Shown: positions 10,986-21,800 of the stretch, in pieces | How positions within the stretch are numbered: the stretch's first letter is position 1 | Layout: each line of letters starts with the position of its first letter | Translations under genes and position numbers: made by a program | NCBI RefSeq assembly: GCF_027409185.1 | Contig: NC_084465.1 | Location: 26,267,864 to 26,331,863, forward strand | Direction of reading: 5' to 3' | Length of the DNA stretch: 64,000 nt | DNA from: Cynocephalus volans | Lineage: Eukaryota; Chordata; Mammalia; Dermoptera; Cynocephalidae | The notes under the pieces: model-generated | What the model was told of the DNA's origin: nothing | What the model saw: the letters and a program-made list of their open reading frames with translations, nothing else | Databases searched by the model: none

Positions 10986-12745
10986 CACACCATTATACCC
11001 CTATAAAAAGAAGCCCATACATCTGTGGCCAATTAATTTTTGACATGGATGCCAAGTCCGTTCAATGGGGAAAGAACAGTCTCTTCAACAAATGTTTCTT
11101 GGACAACTGGATTTCCACATGCAAAAGAATCAAGATGGACTCCTACATCACATCAATACAAAAATTAACTCAAAATGGATCAATGACCTAAATATAAGAG
11201 CTAAAGCAATAAAACTATTAGAAGAAAACATAAATGTGAATCTTCATGATCTTGGATCTGTCAATGGACTCTTAGATATAACATCAAAAGCATGAGGAAC
11301 AGAAGAAAAAATAGATAAATTGAGTTACATCAAACTTTAAAACTTTTATGCATCAGTAGACATTATCAAGAAAGTAAAAAGACAACACACAGAATAGGAG
11401 AAATTATTTGCAAATCATATACCTGATAAGGGTTGCTTTGGATTGAATGTGCCCCTCCAAACTTACTCCCCACTGTAACTGTTGAAAGTGAGAAATTATA
11501 TTATGGTCATTGAAAGGTGGGGCCTTGGAGGGGTGATTGGATTGTAGGACCATGCCGTAGCGAATGATTTAATAATGGTGGTCACAGGGTGTGGTTCTGA
11601 GGGCTTTAAAAGAAGAGCATGTGAGAGTCTCCTGCTCTGCCACTTAGTGCCATGTGAGACCCCTGCACTGCTGTAAAACCACCCCCAAAGAAGACCCTCA
11701 CCAGATGTGTTCCTTGGACTTTGGACTTCCCAGCCTCTGAAACTGTAAGCAATAAATTTCATTTTCTTACAAAGTACCCAGTTCCAAGTGTTTTTGTTAT
11801 AAGCAACATAAACGGACTAATACAAGGGCTTAATATCAAGAATATATAGAGAATTCCTAAAATTCAACAATAACAACAAAAACAATTAAAAAATGGGCAA
11901 ATGACTCAAATAGACATTTCTCCAAAAAAGATATGCAAATGGCCAAGAAGCACATGAACAGGTGCTCAACATCATTAGTCATCAGGTAAATGCAAATCAA
12001 AACCATAAGATACCACTTTACATCTACTAGTATGGTTATAATTTTAAAAAACAGAAAATAACAGGTGTTGGCAAAGATGTGGAGAAACTGATACCCTTGT
12101 ATATTGTTAGCGAGAATGTAAAATGGTACAGCCAGTGTAGAAAGCAGTTTGGTGGTTCCTCAAAAAAAATTAAACATACAATTACCATATGACCTAGCAA
12201 TTCTACTCTTAGGTATAAACCCCCAAAAATTGAAAGCAGGGACTCAAAGAGATACTTGTACAACAATGTTTGTTGCAGCACCATTCACAGCCAAAAGGTG
12301 GAAATAACCCAAGTGTCTATCAACAGCTGAATGTATAAACAAAATATAGCATATACAGACAATGGAATATTATTCAGCCATCAAAGGAATGAAGTTTTGA
12401 TACATGCTACAACATGGATGAAGCTTGAAAACATGCTAAATAAAATAAGCCAGACCAAAAAAGATAAATACTTCATGATTCCACTAATATGGAGCACCTA
12501 GAATAGTCAAATTCATAGAGAAAAAAGTAAGAAAGATTACCAGGGCCGGGAGGAAGAAATGGGAAGTTATTGCTTCATGGTTACAGGGTTTCTTTCTCTT
12601 TGAGCTGATGAAAAAATTTTGGAAATAAATAATGGGGATGGTTGCACAACATCGTGTGTGAGTAATGACACTGAATTGCACACTTAAAAATAGTTTATAT
12701 GGCAAATTTTGTGTTATTTATGTTTTACCACACACACAAAAAAGA
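10986..12745 (+). mobile_element. L1 3' portion: ORF2 C-terminal region and 3' UTR, interrupted by an LTR
   Basis: A decayed L1 ORF2 reading is visible (ggccaattaatttttgacat through atacctgataagggt). It resumes after the LTR at 11825 with ttaatatcaagaatat and runs to a 3' end at gaattgcacacttaaaaata. The sequence either side of the LTR joins correctly, so the L1 is older than the LTR. The open frame at 11065-11295 is L1 ORF2 remnant, not a host gene. Confidence 0.85.
11434..11824 (+). mobile_element. MaLR-type LTR inserted in the L1
   Basis: It begins TG and ends with ggactaataca. It has the usual cccctccaaactt opening, ccctcaccagatgtgttcct in the middle and an aataaatttc signal. Short aaggg(t/c) sequences at each side are consistent with a 5-bp target duplication in the L1. 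Confidence 0.75.
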
Positions 12746-13988
12746 GGTAGAGGAAGAACTCTTGAAATAAAACAACAGAATTACAGAAGAGGACTGAATC
12801 CATTCGGTAGTATTAACAATATTCTATTCAACTTGGCTTCCTTTGGACCAAAACTGTGAAAAATATTTCAAAGGAATTTTTATGGTAATTACCTTATTTT
12901 TATTGGTAATGTTCTTGTACTTAACCTGATAATGAACTTGGAAGTGAAAATTTCTAAGAAAACAGAGGGCTGGACTCAGTTCCCTTTCTTGATTTCTTTG
13001 TTTTTTAAGTGTCCATGTTACTCAAGGGGTCATGATTTTCAGCCAAACAAACATGAGTAGAGTACAGGACTTGAAGTGGGAACAAAAAGAACCAAAAGGT
13101 CAGTCACATGAATGGTTTTCATACAACGACCATGTAGACTTCTCTACCTTATTCCATTTGTAGCTCCCATAACTTTTCAAAGTTTTTTTGTTTATTTTCT
13201 GTCTCATTCATTAGAATATGAGCTCCTTGCTATATATCCCCAGCAGTACCTGGTGCATAGTAAGTGTTCAATAAATACTTGTTAACTTAGTAAATGAGCA
13301 ATCATATATTAGTTACCAAGGGTAAGAGCAACAAAAGAAACTAGGACAGATCAGGATGGTTTCTTCCCAACTGTGGTCACACCTGCATTCCCATGTATGT
13401 ATCTGAATCCACTCTGTATTCTAATTATTTGGGGTTTTGTGTTACTTCCACAATCAAGCATCTCTTCTGGCCCTCTGTATCACAAACCACTCCCATCATG
13501 CCCTTCTGGCCATCTCCCCTAACTCCATATCTCTAGATTATAAACTCCTTTGAAGCTCTGCAGTGCCCAGTGAAGTGCCCAACCTTCCCACAGGGCTGCT
13601 CAATAAATATTTGTTGAATAGAAGGAAACTTCAAACAAGGAGAAAAGGACAGTGAGAAGAGACAATGAGAGGTTCTCCAAAGATGCCTGCACCCATCCTG
13701 AAGCAAGGAAAATATATAGAATTACGTACAACCAAAGAGCTAGAATTCCACAGACTTCAACTCTCCTTATACAACACGAGCAGGAAAAAGGGTTCAAATA
13801 GGTCATCTCCAGGTACAGGTCTCTTGGTACCCTTAATGGGTGATGCCATCCCTGAAAATAGTCAGGCATTCCCCACAGTGTTTCAGGTAAACTGGATCAC
13901 TGCAGATTTACTGAGAAGGATTATTAGGGAGTAATCATAAGCTTCATCCTACCATGGAATCAGCTAGTGCTTGGGCATAATTGTAATC
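12746..13988. other. Unassigned DNA with two old L2/MIR-like tails
   Basis: The phrases tgttcaataaatacttgtta (near 13266) and gctcaataaatatttgttga (near 13599) are typical ends of L2/MIR-type repeats. Nothing else is recognised. The opposite-strand open frames around 13600-13934 overlap each other and show no known domain. Confidence 0.4.
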
Positions 13989-14009
13989 ACACACACACAC
14001 GCACGCACG

Positions 14010-14044
<35 letters not shown>
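13989..14044. repeat. (CA)n/(CG)n alternating microsatellite
   Basis: A pure alternating purine-pyrimidine tract: CA repeats, a central GC-repeat core, then CA repeats again. CpG-containing alternating tracts are prone to left-handed DNA and to length polymorphism. Confidence 0.95.
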
Positions 14045-14289
14045 GACTGCTCCCTGAATTCAAAGGTACTGTGCAAAGTGCTGGGGCTATAAAGAGGAAT
14101 GAAAAATTACATTGACTTCTGAGGAGCTTCAATCTGATTGGTAAAATAAGAAATATATTTAAAAGATGAAGTGTATTCATACAGGTTCTGCTCTATCTAC
14201 ACTATTAGTTCAGAGTATGAAAATCCTATTCTTTCTCAAACATTTTGGAAGAAGGTGAAGTATAAATAAATGAATAAAAACTCTTCCCA

Positions 14290-14384
14290 AAGTGCTGGCC
14301 AGTTAACTCAGTTGGTTAGAGCACAGCCTTGTAATACCAAGTTCAAGGGTTTTGTTCCCTGTCCTGACCAGCTGCCAAAAGAAC
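14290..14384 (+). mobile_element. t-SINE monomer
   Basis: tRNA-Ile-like body (gctggccagttaactcagtt) with a degenerate B box (caagggttttgttccctg), ending at gctgccaaaaga. The tail is short, so this is an older copy. Confidence 0.85.
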
Positions 14385-14572
14385 CTCTTTCCACAGTCCT
14401 GATTTCTTACAAGATTAAAATTTAAAAGTACCCTGGAGCCTTTAAAGTTCAAAAGTACACTGGAAATGCCAGATGAATAAACAAAAAAGAGGAAAGAGTG
14501 TAGGGGAAAGTCTTCATTCAAAACACACAATATGGCTTCTTAAATATGACATCAAACAAACAAGCAACAGGT

Positions 14573-14682
14573 GCTGGCTGGTTAGCTCACTTGGGAGAGT
14601 GCGGTGCTGGTAACCCCAAGTCACAGGTTTGGGTCTCTTTACCAGCCAGCCACCAAAAAAACCCCAAGAAACAAAAAAAGTA
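14573..14682 (+). mobile_element. t-SINE monomer
   Basis: It has ctggctggttagctcacttg, an A box with the gggagagtgcggtgctgg variant typical of the first unit of dimers, and a tail of A runs split by CCCC. Confidence 0.85.
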
Positions 14683-14689
14683 CAAGCAA

Positions 14690-15715
14690 CAAAATGAAAA
14701 ATAGATAAATTGGACTCCATCAAAATTAAAAATGTTTGTGCTTCGAAGGACACACTTAAGAAAGTGAGAAGACAACCACAGAATGGAAGAAAATATTTGC
14801 CATTCATATATCTGATAAGGGTTTAATATTAAGAATATGTAAAGAACTCCTAAAACTCAACAACAAAAAGACAATCCAAAGAACATGAATAGATATTTCT
14901 TTAAAGAAGATATACAAATGGCCAATAAGTATGTGAGAAGATGCTCACCATCATTAGTCATTAGGGAAATGCAGATCAAACCCACAATGAGATACCACTT
15001 CATACTCACTAGAATAGCTAAAATAAAAAAAGACACAATAATAAGGGTTGACAAGAATGTGGAGAAATTGGAACACTCATACATTGCAAGTGGGCTTGTA
15101 AAATGTTGCAACCATTTTGGAAAACATTTTGACAGTTTCTCAAAATGTTAAATAAAGAGTTACCATATTATACAGAAATTTTTCACCTTGACATATACCC
15201 AAGAGAACTGAAGACATATGTCCACACAAAAATCTATACACAAATATTCTTGGCAGCATTCTTCATAATAGCTGAAAAGTGTAAACAACCCAAATGTTCA
15301 TCAATGGATGAACTGATAATCAAAATATGGTATATCTATACAATGGAATATTGTTCAGCCATAAAAATGAATGGAGTGCTAATACATGCTACAACATGCA
15401 CAAATCACGAAAACATTACACTAAGTTAAAGAAGCCAGACACAGAGAACCACATATTGTATGACTCCATTTATGAGAAATGTCTAGAATAAGCAAATTCA
15501 TAGTGACCAAAAGCAGTAGTTGCCAGGGGCTGAGAGGAAGGAGGAATGGAAGTAACTGCTAATGCATATGGGGTTTCTTTTGGGAGGTGACAAAATGTTC
15601 TGGAATTAGATAGGAGTTATGGTTGCATACATGGGTGACTATACTAAAACCCACTGACTTGTACACTTCAAATGGTGAATTTTATGTCATGTGAGTTATT
15701 TATCAATAAAAAGTA
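14690..15715 (+). mobile_element. L1 3' portion: ORF2 C-terminal region and 3' UTR
   Basis: Decayed ORF2 starts at aaatagataaattggactcc and runs through tggtatatctatacaatgga to the 3' UTR terminus near gtacacttcaaatggtgaat. The host-looking open frames at 14885-15429 are fragments of ORF2. Confidence 0.85.
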
Positions 15716-16760
15716 GCCCATGAGAAATGAAAATGTTTGATAAATGTATATCCACTTAAAGAAATATTGTCATGTTTTATAGAAATTAAATCTTCATTAA
15801 AAATATAAATTTTCTTTTTGACACTTTTTTTAATGTCATGAAAGAATTATACTAGCAAATATAGCATATTTGATGCATTCCTAATAGGAGAGGTCCTACA
15901 TAATGTAAAAAGCTTATCAGCGTAAATTTTTATGTGTTCTCACATTAAAAACCACACACATGGGGGACAGTCTGACAGCTGGAGCTAACAGCAGAGCTGT
16001 CTGTTTCCATGGGATAAACAAAAAAGATAAGCAGACCCTGAGAGGAGATTAGCATGTAGGAAAGCTTGGGGGAGGGCTCTTGAGATCAACATCATGGAAA
16101 AGGTAACACCATAGGAAGGAAGCAGGACTGGGGAGGGTGAGAAGCTGAACTGTGATGTGGTATCAAGGGAGACCCCAGGGAAACTCTACTCTACAGGGAA
16201 CTGTAAAGCTGAATGGCCTTCAACATTGTCCTGAGTTGTGGCAAAGGGGCTGGGCCTATCATAACTCTTGATTAGTCACTGGATGCAGGATGCCCTGGGA
16301 TGGGGGGCTAACAGGACAATCAATCTTTTTCTAGGATTGTGGGAACTTTTAAATTCTCAGTACTCTATGTGCTAGTGAGTAGATGTGGTGGAAGTTTTCT
16401 TCTGATTGCTTTAATTTTTAAGTGAAATAGGAAACAAAGTCATAGCAGAGAGGATGGATAGGTGGAGGTGTTGGAAGTGTTTGAAGAGAGAGATATAAAA
16501 TAGTGATCTAAGAAAGTGGGAGAAGTATATTAGAAAATGTGGTGTTATTACTGGGCAGAATTAAGGTCCTTCTTGAAGTCATAAATACAGAGACAAGTCA
16601 GCATGTCATTTTTCTTTAGCCATGTTTAGCTGTATAGGTGCAGGAGCAGAGTGGTGGAGAATTGAATTCAACTGTGATTAAAGTTTTGCCAAGTAAGTAT
16701 GACAAAGCAAGAGAGGTTCAAGGAAATTGAGGGGATATTCAAGATAATTTATTATTTTTA
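15716..16760. other. Unassigned DNA
   Basis: No gene or repeat that I can name. The segment 15960-16300 is less AT-rich than its flanks. Confidence 0.35.
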
Positions 16761-17060
16761 AGCTTATTTATTTTGCTTTTTATTATGACATTATCAAATC
16801 TATCCAACAGTAGAAAGAATAATATAATGAATTCCATGAGTCTACCACCCAAATCCAATAGTTAAAAACATTTTTGTTTAGATCCCCATACCAGACAGCT
16901 GCTAAAAACAGAAACAAAAACATTTTGCAATCTTCTTCCGTCTATTTTTCCACATGTTTTCTTTCCCTGGAGAATTTCAAAGCAAATCCCAGACATCATA
17001 CCAGTTCACTCATAAATACTCCAAGATATATCTCTAATAAACCGTAACCACAATCCCATT
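16761..17060 (-). mobile_element. Old L1 (L1ME-like) fragment, antisense
   Basis: The phrases aacagtagaaagaataatat, gtctaccacccaaatccaat and caaatcccagacatcat are typical of antisense L1ME-type sequence also seen at 33635 and 57630. A short SINE piece interrupts it. Confidence 0.6.
16881..16910 (+). mobile_element. 5'-truncated t-SINE 3' end
   Basis: Only gatccccataccagacagc and the gctaaaaacag tail remain, flanked by aaaaacatttt on both sides as a target duplication inside the L1. Confidence 0.6.
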
Positions 17061-18180
17061 ACCTGCAGTCAATGGCAGACAGAAAACAGGTGAGTACAGT
17101 ACCAGATATTTTGAGAGCGAGAGAAACCACATTTACACAACTTTTAACACAGTATATTGTTATAATTGTTCTATTTTAGTATTCGTTATTATTGTAAATC
17201 TCTTATTGTGCCTAATACATAAATCAAACTTTATTATAGGTATGTGTATATAGGAGAAAACATAACATGTATAGATTTTGGGCATCCACTGGGAGTCTTG
17301 CAACATATCCCCTGAGGATAAGGGGGACTACTGTATAACAAAATTAACAATAATTCTTTAACATTAACTAATTCTCAGTCCATATCCAAATTTTGCAAAA
17401 GAATGATGATAATGACTAGCAATGAATTTAAGCTGGAAGGAGAGAACAAGCGTGGTGGTAGTTAGGAACAGTGGAAAGGGAGTTAGATCAGCAGGTTGCA
17501 GGTCCTGGTGGGTGGGAACATTGTCCAAGTCAGGAGCCCATAGGGAGTGAGCTGGAAGGGTCGGGGGCGATCTCCCTTTCCTTTTTTCCCCATTGTTCAG
17601 TCACTTCAATCTTCCAACTTGGGGTGTTGGAAGATTCTGTGCAGATTTCTTCCCTGCAATCTCATCCATCTCAGCTCCAGCACCTAATTCTCTCAGGAGA
17701 ATCTGCAAACTAAATTGCGTCCTCCTCTCAAACTCTTGGTGTGTCTTCTTTGGAGCACTTATAATCATACTTTTTAAAGCATAGGAAAACGCATTCGTTT
17801 GATGTCTAACTCCACTAAGAACTAACTACATCTCCTTTGTTCACTACTGTCATTGCCAGTGCCTAGAACAATGTCAATAGGACGCATTCAATAAACATTT
17901 GTTGGTCAAAGGAGGGAGGGCGTGCTCAATAGCACCAAACGCCACAGACTCCAAAGTCCACTTGTAACAAGGTTTCTAAGGATTCTAAACGATTCGTTCT
18001 CACGTAAGGGTCACCATTTCCTCGCATGTAAAAAGATGTAACGTTAAGAGGGCCATATGAGTTAATTACTTGAAGACTAAATTGGGCCCCTCATCCCTGC
18101 TGAATTTGAAGAGACATGCTCTAAAAATCCCTTATCAACCTAAAAATCACAGGTCATAAAGGAAACGATTAATCTCGCTT
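17061..18180. other. Unassigned intergenic DNA upstream of ZC3HC1
   Basis: A probable old L2/MIR-type tail lies near 17855-17905 (gcattcaataaacatttgtt). Nothing else is recognised. The small open frames at 17471-17784 overlap in two frames and resemble no family I know. Confidence 0.4.
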
Positions 18181-18181
18181 T

Positions 18182-18292
18182 AGGGCTGGCTGGTTAGCTC
18201 AGTTGGTTAGCGTGTGGTGCTGATACCACCAACGTCCTCTGTACCGGCCAACGCCAAAAACAAAAACAACACAAACAAAAACCAAAAAAACC
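18182..18292 (+). mobile_element. t-SINE monomer, just upstream of the ZC3HC1 promoter
   Basis: Intact tRNA-Ile-like 5' half (ggctggctggttagctcagt), a shortened B-box region (gtcctctgtaccggcc) and an A tail with C and CC interruptions. It ends about 200 bp before the ZC3HC1 ATG. Confidence 0.9.
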
Positions 18293-18329
18293 CCACCTAG
18301 CTTTAGTTTAATCCCAAACATGACAGCCC

Positions 18330-18850
18330 TCCTTACGCCCTCCTAAACCCTCGTTCTAAAATGACCAGGAAGGGGTGGGCCGCGCGGTCAGAGTCCTCGG
18401 CCGCGAGTCGCCTCAAGAGGCGGATCTTAACCGCCCAGAACGGAAGTTCCTGAGCCTTCAACCCCGACGGGAAGCAACTGGGCAACGGACCAAGATGGCG
18501 GCGCCCAATGAGGGGCAAACGTTTGCTGCGGGGGTTGAAAAAACTTGGGGTGCAGTCGTTCGCTCCCCAGAAGGAACCCCCCAGAAAATTCGGCAGCTGA
18601 TCGATGAGGGGATTGCCCCGGAAGAGGGAGGCGCGAATGCGTGAGTTCGCGAGTCAGCCCTGGGTCCAGCGCTGGAAGATTGGAGAGGGTTTGAGGAACA
18701 CAGTCCTGGAGCGGGGGTTGGGGTGGGGGTGTCCTCGGTCGGCGACTCGGCCGTGGGGATGGCTTCTTCTCAGGATCCGAAAGAGACTAGGGTTACTGTG
18801 CTTGGTCGGCTTCGAGCTTTTCGGGAGGTCCTGAATCCCGCATCACGGGC
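18330..18850 (+). promoter_or_regulatory. ZC3HC1: ZC3HC1 CpG-rich promoter and 5' UTR
   Basis: A sharp rise in G+C and CpG surrounds the first coding exon, with no TATA box. ACGGAAGT at 18440-18447 is an ETS/GABP-like site about 50 bp before the ATG. AAGATGGCGGC at 18492-18502 matches the YY1 consensus and contains the start codon. This is the layout of a housekeeping promoter. The start site is not visible directly. No ATG lies in frame upstream without a stop, so the assigned ATG is the natural start. Confidence 0.75.
18495..18640 (+). CDS. ZC3HC1: ZC3HC1 coding exon 1
   Basis: Encodes residues 1-48 and two bases of codon 49, from MAAPNEGQ to APEEGGAN. The donor is C/GTGAGT, a standard major-class site. 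The exon lies inside the CpG-rich promoter region. Confidence 0.95.
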
Positions 18851-21800
18851 GAAGTTTTGCCGTTAAGACAGTATTTGGGGAAGGTAAAAAGAGGACCGCA
18901 GACTGAGAGCGCCTGACTTCTCTTAGTTGGGGTGCTTTAACTTTTTTTGTGCCATGGACCCCTTCAGCAGTGAATGGTAAAGCTTACAAACCCCCCTTTC
19001 AGCGTAATATTTTTAAATGAATAAAATAAATGGCATAGGCATATAGAGAAAACCAGTTACCTTGGAATGTAGTTATCAAGATAGTAAAAGAAAAATGTTA
19101 CTAAATAACATGCTTACGTGCTTTTTAATTTAGTGAAATAACGTCTAGTAGTGTGTTTATTATCAATCATCATTTTGAAGTAGTTATGAGCATAGACAGT
19201 ATTTCAAAACGTGCAACAACTGTAATGTGAGAAAATTATTTCCGTTGGTGACAAATTCACAGGTATTGCTAATAGTACTATGTTTTTTTTTTTACCTTTA
19301 TTCATAATTGAATAAAATGCATTTATAAGTCTCAGAAGTTGGTGAAATAAATGTCATTTTTTTCCCATCTGAGTTTATGGATCCTCTGATTTTTTCCCAA
19401 GAACCACACCTTCCTGTAAATCTCTGAGAAAGATTCTTAGAATAAGTATATTTCTTTCAAGTTACGATTGTTGGTGTAATCTATTTTTATTAAAATGACT
19501 TTGTTTTTCAGCAATTCTAACTGTCCACCCCCACCCCAGGTACTGAAATGTCTTTCACTGAAAATGGGACAATTGTTTTGCTGATTTTTTTTTTCCCCCT
19601 GAGTTTTTTGCATGAAATCTAAAGATCTTTACTTTGACTTGAATTTTCTAATTGGTTCTTGTTTGGAAGGAGTAGGTATCAAGGGTCCATCCGGGTAAAA
19701 ATACCAAAGTTGTTTTTTCTATTGTTAAAAGACTTACATTTCTGAAGTGGTTTAAATTGTATAATGCATACCTGAAGCTTTGAGTCTTGTTTTGTGCTTA
19801 CTAAAGTTATGCAAAATACTGTTGAAGAACAGTGAGTAAGGTAGGAGAATAGTTTGCTGATACTAGTGGAACACTGTAGAGGTAGAAATTGATTGAAATT
19901 TAGGTATGGCTAAACTGTAAGGAGTCTTGAGTGCCAGACTGAAGAATTTTGAACCATTGAAAATATTAAACAGGGGAATAATGTGGCTGAAATGATTTTT
20001 AGAAAGCTTAAAATCCAGTGTTAGTGTGATTAATGATATGTGCAGAGAACTGAGATACAAAACTTTAAAGCAGAGTGGTATCAAGAAGGATTACCAACGG
20101 TTCTGTCACTGTATTTTAGGAAGGACACATCCGCCACATTCCAGTCAGCTAATGGATCACCCCAGGCAGAACAACCTCCATTGGAATCTACAAGCAAAGA
20201 AGCCTTCTTTAGCAGAGTGGAAACATTTTCTATATCCTTTTTTAGTTTACATGAGTTGCACCTTCTACCCGCTCCTGGAATTGTTATCCCTCCAGAGTAT
20301 TACACCATTTATTCTGATGTTTTAAACTTAAGAATCAACCTTGGTAAGAAATTTTATAGGAAAATTAGCATTGCAATGTGTTATCCCTCAAAAGGACAGT
20401 TGAGATTATCTAACCTTTTCTTTTTACAGAAGAAAAAACTAAGAATCTGAGAGAAGGAATAATAACTAATATTTGTATATAGTGTGTTTTCACTTATATT
20501 ATCACATTTGATCTTCACCTTAAGCCTATGAAAATAGGTATTATTATTATCATACTAATTTTACAGAAGAAGAAAGAGTTTCAGGTGGGTTATATGATTA
20601 GCCCAAGATCACCCTGCTAGCAAATGGCAGAACCAGGATTATAGTTTGTTTTTTGAGTCTATACTACTATATTGTCTCTAGATTTTCCTTTGTGTATTGG
20701 TTATCTATTGTTATGTAACAAGTTGCCCTTAAACTTAGTGGCTTAAAACAATGAACATTTATCATCTTACAATTTCTATGGATCAGGAATCCTGGCATGG
20801 CTTAGCTGAGTCCTCTGGCTCAGGGATTCTGACAGGTGGCAGTCAAGGTTGGCTGGGGTGCAGTCATCTCAAGGCTCAACTAGGAGAGGATCCACTTCCA
20901 AGCTCATGTGATTGTCTGCAGGATTCATTTCCTTGTGGCTATTGGACTGAGGGCTTCAGTTCTATACTGGCTGTAGACCTCCCTTGGTTCCTTGCTACAT
21001 GGGCCTCTCTATAGGGGCAGTTCAGAGCTTGTCAGCTGGCTTCCATCATAGTAAACAAGCGAGAGAGCAAGATGGAAGCTAGACTCATTTTGTAACCTAA
21101 TCTGAGAAGTGACATCCCATCACTTTTGCCATATTCTGTTCATGAGAAACAAGTGACTAGGCTAGCCCATACTCAAAAGGAGGGGATCACACAACAGCAT
21201 GAATACCAGAAGACAGGGATCATTGGAGCCACCTTAAAAGCTGCCTTCCTCACTTTGCTTTTATAGAAGTCTTTAGTAGCTCCAGCTGTTTTTTTTTTTT
21301 TTTTTTTTTTTCCCAAATGTGCACTTATAACAAATTACCAACAAGGTTCTGACCTAGGAATCTAATATTAAATAAAATCTCAGAATTTAAGACAATGAAA
21401 CAAATTAAATCACACATTTTTTTCATCAAGAAATGAATACTGGAATATTACTAAAATAAAAAAGTAAGCACATGCCCAATTATCACATTGCATATTTCAG
21501 AGAAGAGACATTAAACATGAATGTCATAAGTTTACTTACAAACATATCTAGTATGCTATATGAGTTCAAGAGTTTGATCCATTTCTCAGAGATAGTACCT
21601 CTTAAAATGCTCTTCATGTCTATTTCATGAATGAACTAAAACATCCTCATATCTTGGTGTCTTACTGTAAAGAAAGATACAGCAAATCAAAGCTAATGTA
21701 CAAAGGTATCATAATTAGTAACTGCCACTTCGTTTCCACAGAAAATGGCAAATTCTTCCCTAGGCTCTCATAGTGGCTCCTGTGGACCACAGGGGTTGTG

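Noticed and set aside
13989..14044. CRISPR-like repetition
   Set aside because: It is a dinucleotide microsatellite. No spaced direct repeats of CRISPR type occur anywhere in the window.
20040..20450. A 136-codon open frame covering exon 2
   Set aside because: Only 20120-20231 is exon. The rest is read-through of the intron on both sides.
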